A stretch of 9,074 nucleotides of DNA from an uncultured Lacibacter sp. (GTDB lineage: Bacteria; Bacteroidota; Bacteroidia; Chitinophagales; Chitinophagaceae). This document shows, piece after piece, positions 1 to 6,514 of this stretch. Within the stretch, counting starts at the first letter, position 1. Every line of letters begins with the position of its first letter. The stretch spans positions 1 through 9,074 of the forward strand of contig NZ_CAMLGT010000156.1 in the NCBI RefSeq assembly GCF_946479605.1, read 5' to 3'. The position numbers and the translations under genes were made by a program. The notes below the pieces were generated by a model that did not search any database, was not told the origin of the DNA, and saw only the letters and a program-made list of their open reading frames with translations.

Positions 1-64
1 GATTACCTGACTTTAATATTGCCATAATTCAAAAATTTAGAACGATAAAGATAAAAGATATTTT

Positions 65-925
65 TTACTGCTTCAATCCGGGGTAGCGGCTGATGAATTC
101 AAGGTCGTAATCACCTTTTGTTTTCACTTGCCTGATGAAGTTCCGTAAAGAAGATGCATTGCTTGAATCTGCAAAGGTTTGATCATGTGTAAGCAATACA
201 ATATGATCGGGTGTTTTTGTTTTGCTGTGCGTAAGCATACTGTCAACCTGCAAAAACAATTCATTGCTGCTTTGCTTCAGCTTTAATGAATCGTTGTAAT
301 GCCATTCAATATCCCAGCCCACTACTACAAATCCTTTGCTGTATAACGAGTCAACCGCAGCTTTACTTTTGGCAATATCTGTGGCGTTAATGGCAGGTGT
401 GCGCCACATATTTCTGCCGGGTGTGCGGGCTATACGGTTATTCAGTTGCAGTGAATCCTGTGTACGTTCAAAATCGGCAACAACAGAAGTGTCGTTTGTA
501 TAGAATTTTGAAAAGCGGTTATGGGCATGCGTGTAACTGTGGTTGCACAGTTCCACCCATTTGCTTTGTTGCAGGCTGTCCCATGTAGCTTGCTGATCTC
601 TGCTGCCATATACATGCTCGCCAATGATAAAGAAACTGGCAGGCGTTTCTTCTTCATTAATAATGCGAAGGACATTGCCAGTGCCTTTGTTTGGGCCATC
701 ATCAAATGTGATGTAGAGTTTCTTCTTCTTTTTAGGTGGTGGTGCCGGTTTTGGCTCGGCTGGTTTTATTTCAACAAGTGGCGCAATGATGCTCACCATT
801 TCGGAGTTCACTTTGTTGTAACTGCAGCTGCTCAAAAGAAAAAGAAAGAGAAGGTAAGGGAGGTAGTTGGTGGAGTTTCCGGGCTCTCCTTCATCATCCG
901 CAGATGATGAAAAAAACTGTTTCAT
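65..925 (-). CDS. Polysaccharide deacetylase (NodB-fold) lipoprotein
   Basis: A 286-residue predicted envelope lipoprotein of carbohydrate esterase family 4, which removes N- or O-acetyl groups from polysaccharides with a divalent metal. The NodB motifs appear in order: TFDDGP at 73-78 (catalytic base D75, metal ligand D76), HSYTH at 129-133 (metal ligands H129 and H133), RTPG at 167-170, GWD at 203-205 and LLTHD at 244-248 (H247). A hydrophobic stretch at 22-31 ends in the lipobox LSSC with C34 as the predicted lipidated residue, followed by a Pro/Lys linker at 54-69 before the catalytic domain. The 20 residues before the hydrophobic stretch are acidic (D10, D11, E12, E14), which is unusual for a signal peptide, but no other in-frame ATG lies before C34. 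The substrate (peptidoglycan, chitin-like or poly-GlcNAc) cannot be told from sequence. The family is certain; substrate and exact start are not. Confidence 0.9.
   Translation of the reverse strand: MKQFFSSSADDEGEPGNSTNYLPYLLFLFLLSSCSYNKVNSEMVSIIAPLVEIKPAEPKPAPPPKKKKKLYITFDDGPNKGTGNVLRIINEEETPASFFIIGEHVYGSRDQQATWDSLQQSKWVELCNHSYTHAHNRFSKFYTNDTSVVADFERTQDSLQLNNRIARTPGRNMWRTPAINATDIAKSKAAVDSLYSKGFVVVGWDIEWHYNDSLKLKQSSNELFLQVDSMLTHSKTKTPDHIVLLTHDQTFADSSNASSLRNFIRQVKTKGDYDLEFISRYPGLKQ
891..910 (-). other. 8-bp hairpin inside the first codons of the deacetylase gene
   Basis: TCATCATC (891-898) and GATGATGA (903-910) are perfect reverse complements around a 4-base loop. The element covers roughly codons 6-12 of the deacetylase gene, where stable mRNA structure often lowers translation initiation. 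It could also be a coincidence of the acidic codon run. The structure is read directly; an effect on expression is inference. Confidence 0.4.
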
Positions 926-1010
926 AAAAAAGAAGTGGATTTGATTCGGGTATGAAATTAAAATGGAGTTGTACTCCTTGCTAGTTCCTCTTCGTTAAAG
1001 ATTCTGTAAA

Positions 1011-1044
1011 ACAAAAACGTCTTCATGAAACATGAAGACGTTTT
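1011..1044 (-). terminator. Intrinsic terminator of the YtxH-like gene
   Basis: Perfect 14-bp inverted repeat: left arm 1014-1027, loop AAA, right arm 1031-1044. Read on the minus strand the second arm ends in TTTT and runs on into another T, giving a U5 tail 20 bases past the stop of the YtxH-like gene. Because the outer pairs are A:T the hairpin also has a T4 end on the plus strand, but no plus gene precedes it. It separates the YtxH-like gene from the deacetylase gene, so the latter needs its own promoter in 926-1010, where I see no consensus TAnnTTTG. Confidence 0.85.
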
Positions 1045-1063
1045 AATAATACTGTTAACGAAA

Positions 1064-1360
1064 CTATACCGATGTTCCGTTGTTATCGGCCGGCTTCTTT
1101 TTGAAAAGATCATTAAAGATGTTTTCTGCTTCACTCATATAACCTTTCATGTTTTCCGAACCTTTTGTTTTCAGTTCTTCAAAATAATCGCCTGCTTTGC
1201 TGAACGATTGTTCGGCTTCATCTTTCAGCTTATTGGCTTTTTCTTTCAGATCGGCATAAAGTTTTTCTTTTTCTTCGTCGGTCATGCTGTTGTATTTGAA
1301 CAGGGCATAGCCTGCAGCTGCACCCAACAGAAAAGTAGCGATGTGTTTAGGGCTAACCAT
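1064..1360 (-). CDS. YtxH-like small membrane protein with coiled coil
   Basis: A 98-residue protein with one N-terminal membrane segment (about residues 6-22, rich in Gly/Ala: FLLGAAAGYALF) followed by a strongly charged helical region at about 27-90, rich in Lys and Glu with regular Ala/Leu spacing, as in YtxH-domain and similar stress-associated small proteins. Family members are usually about 90-130 residues long and have no known enzymatic function. The ATG start places the membrane segment at the extreme N-terminus; AGGA lies about 12 bases upstream on the minus strand. The gene is divergent from korA across 215 bases and is followed by a strong terminator, so it is probably monocistronic. 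Membrane attachment is well supported; the family name is a composition-based call. Confidence 0.75.
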   Translation of the reverse strand: MVSPKHIATFLLGAAAGYALFKYNSMTDEEKEKLYADLKEKANKLKDEAEQSFSKAGDYFEELKTKGSENMKGYMSEAENIFNDLFKKKPADNNGTSV

Positions 1361-1575
1361 AGTTGTAAGTTTTCCTAAAGATACTCAATTGCAGTGCCAG
1401 AATTATTTTCAACATAAACGGGCAGTGCAAATACTATACAGGGCAGATAGAGTAAGAATTACACGGAAACCATTGCGGCCATTAGATAAAAATGACATTC
1501 CCGGGAAAAAATCAGCCCAAAAAAGGATTAAAATCAATTTTTTCATAGCTTGAGCACACCTAACTTTGCTTTGCT
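1361..1575. promoter_or_regulatory. Divergent intergenic region between YtxH-like gene and korA
   Basis: This 215-base region must hold the promoters of the YtxH-like gene (minus) and korA (plus). The korA promoter is listed separately. For the minus gene the closest -7 candidate is TAGTATTTG (plus 1427-1435), one base longer than TAnnTTTG and so weak. A 10-bp palindrome TTCCCGGGAA lies at 1498-1507, a possible operator but short enough to be chance. No RNA gene or convincing small ORF is seen. Confidence 0.4.
1561..1568 (+). promoter_or_regulatory. Bacteroidota -7 promoter element of korA
   Basis: TAACTTTG matches the TAnnTTTG consensus recognised by the Bacteroidota primary sigma factor exactly. 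Only seven bases separate it from the korA ATG at 1576. With the usual distance to the start site, transcription would begin about 0-4 bases before the ATG, giving a leaderless or nearly leaderless mRNA. No good TTG -33 element is present at the expected 17-20 base spacing, only a run of T at 1538-1543. Confidence 0.65.
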
Positions 1576-3420
1576 ATGACAAGAACTCAGGAACTCTTAC
1601 AAGATGTAGTTATCAAGTTTGCCGGCGATAGTGGTGATGGTATGCAATTGACCGGTAGCCAGTTTACCAATAATACCGCCCTTATGGGAATTGATCTTGC
1701 CACCTTCCCTGATTTTCCGGCTGAGATCCGTGCTCCACAAGGAACCCTTGCAGGGGTCAGTGGTTATCAGCTTCGTTTCAGCAGTGATCACGTGTTTACA
1801 CCCGGCGATGAGTGTGATGTGCTGGTAGCGATGAATGCGGCGGCATTAAAAGCCAATCTCAAAGCCATTAAAAAGGGTGGAAAGATCATTGTAAATACAG
1901 ATGGTTTTGATGCGAAAAATCTTCGGCTTGCCAACTATCCGGAAGGCGTGAATCCTCTTGAAGACGATAGCCTGTCGAACTACGATGTGATCAAGATGGA
2001 TGTGACCAAGATGACAAGGGAAGCCTTGAGCGACATCACCATGGGGATGAAAGAAAAAGACCGTGCAAAGAATATGTTTGTGCTGGGCTTTTTATACTGG
2101 ATGTACAACCGTGATATGGAAAGCACGGTAAACTTCCTTACCGAAAAGTTTGGCAAGAAACCCGATATTCTTGAAAGCAATATCCGTGTAATGAAAGCCG
2201 GTTATAACTACGGCGACACAACTGAAACGTTTACGACTACGTATAAAGTGGAGAAAGCCAAAATGGAAGCCGGTGTGTACCGTTCCATTATGGGTAATCA
2301 GGCGGTGAGTTATGGATTAATTGCTGCGGCGCAGAAAAGCGGCCTGCAAATGTTCCTTGGCTCTTATCCCATTACTCCGGCCAGTGATATTCTGCACGAA
2401 CTTTCACGCCACAAAGCATTTGGTATAAAAACTTTTCAGGCTGAGGATGAAATTGCGGCTATTACATCTGCCATTGGTGCTGCCTACGGTGGAGCATTGG
2501 GTGTTACAACCAGCAGTGGCCCCGGTATTGCATTAAAAGGCGAAGCAATGGGCTTGGCTGTGATGCTTGAAATTCCCTTGCTCATCATCAATATTCAGCG
2601 TGGTGGTCCTTCAACAGGGTTACCAACCAAAACAGAACAGAGTGATCTGATGCAGGCTTATTATGGCCGTAATGGCGAATGCCCCATGCCAATCGTTTCT
2701 GCATCAACACCTGCTGATTGTTTTGATGCGGTGTATGAAGCGGTGCGTATTTCTGTACAGCACATGACACCGGTCATGTTCCTGAGCGATGGTTATATTG
2801 CCAATGGTGCTGAACCGTGGAAGTTTCCAAAGAGTGCTGATCTTCCAGAGATCAAAGTGAACTTTAAGAAAGGACTGGATGAAGGCGAAGAGAAATTACA
2901 ACCCTACAAACGTGATGAAAAGCTGGTACGTCCATGGGCTATTCCCGGTACGCCAGGCTTAGAACATCGTATTGGCGGTATCGAAAAACAAGACATTACC
3001 GGTAATATCAGCTATGATCCTGAAAACCACCAGCACATGGTGAAAACAAGACAGGCCAAGGTTGATAAGATTGCTGATTATATTCCTGAACAGAAACTGG
3101 ACAGTGGCCCTTCAACCGGTAAAGTATTGGTATTGGGCTGGGGTAGTACGTATGGTGCTATTAAAAGTGCATGTACAGAATTGCAGGCTCAAGGCAAATC
3201 TGTTGCACATGCACATCTCCGTTATATCCGTCCTTTCCCTAAAAACCTGGGCGATATTTTGAAGAGTTATGATACCGTACTGGTGCCTGAGATCAACAAT
3301 GGCCAGCTGATCCGTATTATCCGTGATGTGTATTTTGTTGATGCAAAAGGTTATAATAAGATCAAAGGTGTGCCGATTACGAAAGGAGAGTTGATTGAAG
3401 AGATTGGGAAATATTTGTAA
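1576..3420 (+). CDS. korA: 2-oxoacid:ferredoxin oxidoreductase, fused gamma-alpha subunit (KorA type)
   Basis: A 614-residue subunit of a cytoplasmic 2-oxoacid:acceptor oxidoreductase, most likely 2-oxoglutarate:ferredoxin oxidoreductase (2-oxoglutarate + CoA + oxidised ferredoxin to succinyl-CoA + CO2 + reduced ferredoxin), acting in or beside the TCA cycle. The N-terminal gamma domain (about 12-215) has GDSGDG at 17-22. The alpha/pyrimidine-binding domain follows with YPITPASD at 264-271, TTSSGPG at 311-317 and the family signature RGGPSTGLPTKTEQ at 342-355. The C-terminal domain has GWGSTYG at 521-527. Length and the gamma-alpha fusion are normal for the KorA/VorA type. Thiamine diphosphate and an Fe-S cluster are carried by the beta subunit KorB, which usually lies directly downstream but is absent here: a terminator follows instead. 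Substrate specificity among 2-oxoacids is inferred from family resemblance. Confidence 0.93.
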   Translation: MTRTQELLQDVVIKFAGDSGDGMQLTGSQFTNNTALMGIDLATFPDFPAEIRAPQGTLAGVSGYQLRFSSDHVFTPGDECDVLVAMNAAALKANLKAIKKGGKIIVNTDGFDAKNLRLANYPEGVNPLEDDSLSNYDVIKMDVTKMTREALSDITMGMKEKDRAKNMFVLGFLYWMYNRDMESTVNFLTEKFGKKPDILESNIRVMKAGYNYGDTTETFTTTYKVEKAKMEAGVYRSIMGNQAVSYGLIAAAQKSGLQMFLGSYPITPASDILHELSRHKAFGIKTFQAEDEIAAITSAIGAAYGGALGVTTSSGPGIALKGEAMGLAVMLEIPLLIINIQRGGPSTGLPTKTEQSDLMQAYYGRNGECPMPIVSASTPADCFDAVYEAVRISVQHMTPVMFLSDGYIANGAEPWKFPKSADLPEIKVNFKKGLDEGEEKLQPYKRDEKLVRPWAIPGTPGLEHRIGGIEKQDITGNISYDPENHQHMVKTRQAKVDKIADYIPEQKLDSGPSTGKVLVLGWGSTYGAIKSACTELQAQGKSVAHAHLRYIRPFPKNLGDILKSYDTVLVPEINNGQLIRIIRDVYFVDAKGYNKIKGVPITKGELIEEIGKYL

Positions 3421-3444
3421 GCAGATTACTCGATTCATATAATT

Positions 3445-3480
3445 AAAATCCATCAGCAACCGCTGGTGGATTTTTTGTTT
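3445..3480 (+). terminator. Intrinsic terminator after korA
   Basis: A 13-bp stem with one G:U pair (left arm 3445-3457, loop AACC, right arm 3462-3474) runs into TTTTTTGTTT, starting 25 bases after the korA stop. It ends the korA transcript before the RidA-family gene. Confidence 0.85.
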
Positions 3481-3507
3481 GTGCTACTTTTTGCTGATGT
3501 TATTTTG
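3478..3507 (+). promoter_or_regulatory. Possible promoter of the RidA-family gene
   Basis: TTTG at 3478-3481 and TTATTTTG at 3500-3507 are spaced 18 bases apart, as -33 and -7 elements would be; the -7 element differs from TAnnTTTG at one position. The predicted start site is about 12 bases before the ATG at 3524. The -33 part overlaps the T-tract of the korA terminator, so chance similarity in a T-rich stretch is possible. Confidence 0.35.
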
Positions 3508-3523
3508 TAACAAACCTTATTAT

Positions 3524-3970
3524 ATGAACAAACTGTTTTTTCTCAGCAGCTTTTTAATTTTCTCATTTACAGTTGCAGCCCAGCAAACAAAAGCCCCCAT
3601 TGAAAAGGAAAAATGGCATTGGGGAAACCCAAACAAACAGGATACTTCAGCCGGTTATGCACAAACATTGCGGGTGGGGGATGTATTATACATTTCCGGT
3701 ACTGTAACAACTGAACTCAGTGAAAAAGGAGTAAAGCAGGTGTATGCAGGTTTAGAACGTTCTCTCAAACAATATGGATTAACCTTTCAGCATGTAGTAA
3801 AAGAAAATCTTTATACCACCGATATAGAAGCCATGCAAAAGTTCAACTATGTGCGCAAACAATTTTACAAAGGCGATTTTCCTGCAGCTACCTGGGTACA
3901 AATTGTTCGCTTATTTATGCCCGATGCAAAACTGGAGGTGGAGTTGATTGCGCATTTTCCGAAACAATAA
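3524..3970 (+). CDS. Exported RidA/YjgF/UK114-family protein without the catalytic arginine
   Basis: From the ATG at 3524 the product is 148 residues. I chose this start over the upstream in-frame ATG at 3479 because it gives a clean Sec signal peptide: K3, a hydrophobic core at about 4-16, and a likely cleavage in or just after VAAQQ (17-21). The mature part is one RidA domain: AGYAQTLRVGDVLYISG, then YAGLERSLKQYGL, and the C-terminal EVELIAHF. RidA enzymes of the main branch hydrolyse reactive enamine/imine intermediates using an Arg in FPARSCVEVARL. Here the aligned segment reads FPAATWVQIVRL, with Ala at about 122 in place of that Arg, while the following Glu is kept. So family membership is clear but classic deaminase activity is unlikely; a ligand-binding or other periplasmic role is possible. 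It sits alone between korA and the SMP-30-like gene. Confidence 0.88.
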   Translation: MNKLFFLSSFLIFSFTVAAQQTKAPIEKEKWHWGNPNKQDTSAGYAQTLRVGDVLYISGTVTTELSEKGVKQVYAGLERSLKQYGLTFQHVVKENLYTTDIEAMQKFNYVRKQFYKGDFPAATWVQIVRLFMPDAKLEVELIAHFPKQ

Positions 3971-4239
3971 AGAAAATTTCACCTGTACTGTTTGTAAAAG
4001 TGATTGTTTCATCTGTGCGAATATGGCACAGTAAAATTCAAAAAAACATAACCGACTCTTTAGAAGATACCATGTGTTTGTTGTTAAAATAACCGGCGGT
4101 AACGGGCTGTACAGTTGTATAAAAATGCCCGCCGTATTATTTTGGTAGCATATCCTTTCCGGAATAAATATTTTGTTGCTAATGCAGAGTTCTGCACGCT
4201 TACCCCCATTTATTATTAAAACTTAAAATTGCTTGTTGT
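3971..4239 (+). other. Structured intergenic region upstream of the SMP-30-like gene
   Basis: No ORF of note is seen in these 269 bases. A perfect 6-bp hairpin CTGTGC/GCACAG sits at 4013-4031 without a T-tract. An imperfect longer stem pairs 4086-4099 with 4129-4143 (AAAATAA and CGGCGG arms, small bulges). Within it CGGGC (4103-4107) can pair instead with GCCCG (4127-4131), which overlaps the right arm, so two exclusive folds are possible. CTGTACAG at 4107-4114 is a palindrome. Confidence 0.4.
4115..4144 (+). promoter_or_regulatory. Possible promoter of the SMP-30-like gene
   Basis: TTG at 4115-4117 and TTATTTTG at 4137-4144 are 19 bases apart, a normal -33/-7 spacing; the -7 element has one mismatch to TAnnTTTG. 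It would give a leader of about 90 bases. A competing candidate, TAAAATTG at 4224-4231, also has one mismatch and lies only eight bases before the ATG, without a -33 element. Confidence 0.3.
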
Positions 4240-5313
4240 ATGAAAAAGAACATGTTTTTTTTCCTGGGAGTGGTATGCTCTTTCGTGTTAGCTTCCTGTT
4301 CAAAAAGTATTCGTCAAACTGACGACATTCTTGCTGCTGAATCCGTTTTTGAAAAAACGTCTGCTTTTAAACAGATGCACGGCAGTACTTTTTTTGATCC
4401 GTCAGGTCTTGTTTCCGCAAGCCAGCACGGAGGGTTAGATACCATTCAAAAAGGATTTGGTTTTACAGAAGGGCCTGCTGTTGATAAACACGGTAATGTT
4501 TTTTTTACTGATCAGCCCAATGATAAAATTTACAAATGGACAGCGGCAACCGGCACAATCACAACATTTTTAACCGGCACTGGCCGCTCCAATGGAATGG
4601 CTTTTGATAAAGACGGTTATCTCATCGCCTGTGCAGATATGCATGGCGAACTTTGGAAGATCGCTCCCGATGGTTCTCATACCGTATTAGTAAATAACTA
4701 CAACGGTAAATTATTAAATGGTCCTAATGATGTGTGGATCAACCCGGTGAATGGAGGTATTTATATTACAGATCCCATATTCCCAAGAGACTACTGGGAT
4801 GATGCTGATCCCCGCAAACAAAACTGGGAGCCAACACACTCCGAACAGGCTGAAAGCGGAAAAGGAGGACATGTATATTATTTAGCACCCGGTGCAAATG
4901 CGCTTATTCGTGTAACTACAATGGCCGGTTGGAATGCTGATATATGGCCAAATGGTATTACAGGAACACCTGATGGAAAAAAACTGTACGTTAATAACTG
5001 GACATACGATGGTACTGGTCAGATCAAGGAGTTTACGATCAATGCAGACGGAACACTTTCAAATATGCAGACCTTTGCCAGCGGTCTTAATTTTTGCGAT
5101 GGTATGTCAATGGATGAGCGTGGAAATGTGTATGTAAGTACGGGACCTGGATTAAACGCTTATGATAAAAAAGGGAATAAAATACTTACCATTCCCGGCG
5201 GTGGCGGTACCAACAATGTTTTTGCAGGAGCAAACAATAAACTGTTATTTATGACAAGCCCAGACAGGGTGACTTTATTAAAAATGAATGTGAAAGGTGT
5301 AGAGCGTTTTTAG
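4240..5313 (+). CDS. SMP-30/gluconolactonase/LRE-family lipoprotein
   Basis: A 357-residue six-bladed beta-propeller protein of the SMP-30/gluconolactonase family, which uses one divalent metal to hydrolyse sugar lactones. The N-terminus is a lipoprotein signal: K2-K3, hydrophobic core 5-17, lipobox LASC with C20, so it is probably anchored in the envelope facing the periplasm or outside. Propeller repeats are visible as D.xG.(V/L)xxxD stretches such as DKHGNVFFTD and DERGNVYVS. Metal-ligand positions are all present by motif: E77 in FTEGP, N163 in GPNDV, N238 in WPNGIT and D287 in CDGMSMD. D178 in ITDP is also typical. Length is usual once the signal peptide and a linker of about 40 residues are discounted. 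The real substrate is unknown, since the family includes gluconolactonases, lactonases and other hydrolases. It appears to be a single transcription unit. Confidence 0.88.
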   Translation: MKKNMFFFLGVVCSFVLASCSKSIRQTDDILAAESVFEKTSAFKQMHGSTFFDPSGLVSASQHGGLDTIQKGFGFTEGPAVDKHGNVFFTDQPNDKIYKWTAATGTITTFLTGTGRSNGMAFDKDGYLIACADMHGELWKIAPDGSHTVLVNNYNGKLLNGPNDVWINPVNGGIYITDPIFPRDYWDDADPRKQNWEPTHSEQAESGKGGHVYYLAPGANALIRVTTMAGWNADIWPNGITGTPDGKKLYVNNWTYDGTGQIKEFTINADGTLSNMQTFASGLNFCDGMSMDERGNVYVSTGPGLNAYDKKGNKILTIPGGGGTNNVFAGANNKLLFMTSPDRVTLLKMNVKGVERF

Positions 5314-5320
5314 ATTCTTC

Positions 5321-5380
5321 AATGCAAAGCCTCTGCTTTCGTCTGTTAAATACAGCTAAGCGGGGGCTTTGTATTTATTC
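5321..5380 (+). terminator. Probable terminator after the SMP-30-like gene
   Basis: The arms 5321-5333 and 5363-5375 form a stem of about 13 bp with two G:U pairs; the strong core is CAAAGCC/GGCTTTG. The roughly 29-base loop contains a further small hairpin (CTGT/ACAG). It starts eight bases after the stop codon and is followed by a modest T-rich run, TATTCTTC. The long loop and short T-run make it weaker than the other plus-strand terminator. Confidence 0.6.
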
Positions 5381-5411
5381 TTCACAAACTTCGTCCTTTC
5401 TTTTTCTGTTG

Positions 5412-5434
5412 TGAAAAATGTTATGTTCATAACA
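5412..5434 (-). terminator. Weak candidate terminator of nth
   Basis: On the minus strand the inverted repeat TGTTAT/ATAACA (plus 5419-5434) is followed directly by TTTTT, about 60 bases past the nth stop. The stem is only 6-7 bp and AT-rich. A second small inverted repeat, GTATG/CATAC at 5446-5459, precedes it. Confidence 0.4.
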
Positions 5435-5493
5435 GTAAAACAGTAGTATGAAAGCATACAGGAATTAAGTGCGTCTTTATGCAAAAAACAGCT

Positions 5494-6138
5494 TTACCTG
5501 TTGTTCTTCTCAAAATACTTACAGCAATGCTGCAAGCCACATTCCCTGCACTTTGGCGTTCGTGCCAGGCAAATGTAGCGGCCATGTAAAATAAGCCAGT
5601 GATGTGCTTTGTGAATCAATTCTGTTGGAAAATGTTTGATCAGTTCTTTTTCAACAGCTAACGGAGTTGTAGCCGATTGCTTCACCAAACCAATGCGTTT
5701 GCTTACACGAAACACATGCGTATCAACAGCCATGTTTGGCTGTTCATCTACAACCGATGTAATCACATTGGCTGTTTTACGACCTACTCCCGGCAGCTTG
5801 ATCAATTCATCAACCGTTAATGGCACTTCGCTGTTAAACTCGTTTACGAGTTTTTGTGCCATACCTATAAGGTGCTTGGTTTTATTGTTGGGATAAGAGA
5901 TGCTTTTAATGAGTGGAAACAATTCATCGAACGTTGCTTTGCTCATGCTTTCAGCATCAGGATATTTTGCGAAGATGGAAGGCGTGGTAAGGTTTACCCG
6001 TTTATCGGTGCATTGTGCACTTAAGATAACGGCTACCAGTAACTGAAAAGGATTATCGTACAGTAATTCAGTTTCGGCATCGGGTGCATGCACAGAAAAA
6101 TAATCAATAACCGATTGGTAACGCTCTTTTGTAGTCAT
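5494..6138 (-). CDS. nth: Endonuclease III (DNA glycosylase/AP lyase)
   Basis: A 214-residue base-excision repair enzyme that removes oxidised pyrimidines and nicks the resulting abasic site. The helix-hairpin-helix is LPGVGRKTA at 115-123 with the catalytic Lys at 121; the catalytic Asp is D139 in AVDTHVFRV. The C-terminal [4Fe-4S] loop has the canonical C-X6-C-X2-C-X5-C spacing at C190, C197, C200 and C206. LLVAVILSAQCTD at 33-45 is the usual family segment before the HhH domain. Length is typical (E. coli Nth is 211). It is the last gene of a same-strand run below eno, 50 bases after the preceding small gene, and may be cotranscribed with it. A -7-like TAATTTCG (plus 6158-6165, one mismatch) could give it a promoter of its own. 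No oddity in the key residues. Confidence 0.97.
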   Translation of the reverse strand: MTTKERYQSVIDYFSVHAPDAETELLYDNPFQLLVAVILSAQCTDKRVNLTTPSIFAKYPDAESMSKATFDELFPLIKSISYPNNKTKHLIGMAQKLVNEFNSEVPLTVDELIKLPGVGRKTANVITSVVDEQPNMAVDTHVFRVSKRIGLVKQSATTPLAVEKELIKHFPTELIHKAHHWLILHGRYICLARTPKCRECGLQHCCKYFEKNNR

Positions 6139-6188
6139 TCGTAATTGGGAATGACGGCGAAATTAGGGAAAGATCAGCTTTTGCCCGG

Positions 6189-6419
6189 TTACTTTGTAAT
6201 GAGGTTCTTATTGGCATATTTCAGCACATTCAAAACCGTTTCTGTTCGGGGGGAAAGGCTAAGTTGTGAAAGCCTTTGAGCGGCTTTCTTGATCACTTCA
6301 AACTTTTCTCTCAGTGTCCAGTCCTCGGCCAATGCTTTCTCAATGGCTTCATTTTCTGCTGGGGTCGTTTCTTTATAGAGATATTGTAACAAGTCTTCCG
6401 GCGTAAATTTTTGTGTCAT
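6189..6419 (-). CDS. Small protein resembling an anti-sigma factor N-terminal domain
   Basis: From the ATG at 6417-6419 the product is 76 residues; an in-frame TTG two codons upstream is a less likely start. GGA of AAAAAAGGATTGCTT lies just upstream, one of the few Shine-Dalgarno-like sequences in the window. The first 50 residues (FTPEDLLQYLYKETTPAE, then a helix NEAIEKALAEDWTLREKFE) resemble the short helical N-terminus of Bacteroidota anti-sigma factors (D/E-x-L-x-x-Y-x-x-x-E-x-x-P-x-E pattern). However, it has no Cys, no zinc-ligand pattern, no membrane segment and no C-terminal sensor domain, and no ECF sigma gene is beside it. Leucine-rich helices continue to the C-terminus. It lies between the FtsB/DivIC gene (95 bases upstream) and nth (50 bases downstream). 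The gene is probably real; its function is unknown. Confidence 0.7.
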   Translation of the reverse strand: MTQKFTPEDLLQYLYKETTPAENEAIEKALAEDWTLREKFEVIKKAAQRLSQLSLSPRTETVLNVLKYANKNLITK

Positions 6420-6514
6420 AAGCAATCCTTTTTTAGTTGCGTAGGGGCTTCTCAGAGGATCTGCTTTGCTATTAAACGCTGTTGGTAAACTTGTATTGTA
6501 CGGGGAGGGAATTT

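Noticed and set aside
397..907. Plus-strand ORFs opposite the deacetylase gene
   Set aside because: They are antisense to a gene with all NodB motifs in order and have no domain features of their own.
1498..1507. Palindrome TTCCCGGGAA as an operator
   Set aside because: A single 10-bp palindrome about 55 bases upstream of the korA -7 element is not enough to name a regulator; noted only in the intergenic entry.
1341..1553. 70-codon plus-strand ORF largely in the YtxH-korA gap
   Set aside because: It starts inside the opposite strand of the YtxH-like gene, has no recognisable domain or clear amino-acid pattern, and would overlap the region expected to hold two promoters.
3112..3459. 115-codon minus-strand ORF over the 3' end of korA
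   Set aside because: It overlaps the korA C-terminal domain and starts within the terminator hairpin; no family features.
3479..3523. Extended N-terminus of the RidA-family protein from the ATG at 3479
   Set aside because: The extension begins inside the korA terminator T-tract, overlaps the likely promoter and would bury the signal peptide behind 15 extra residues.
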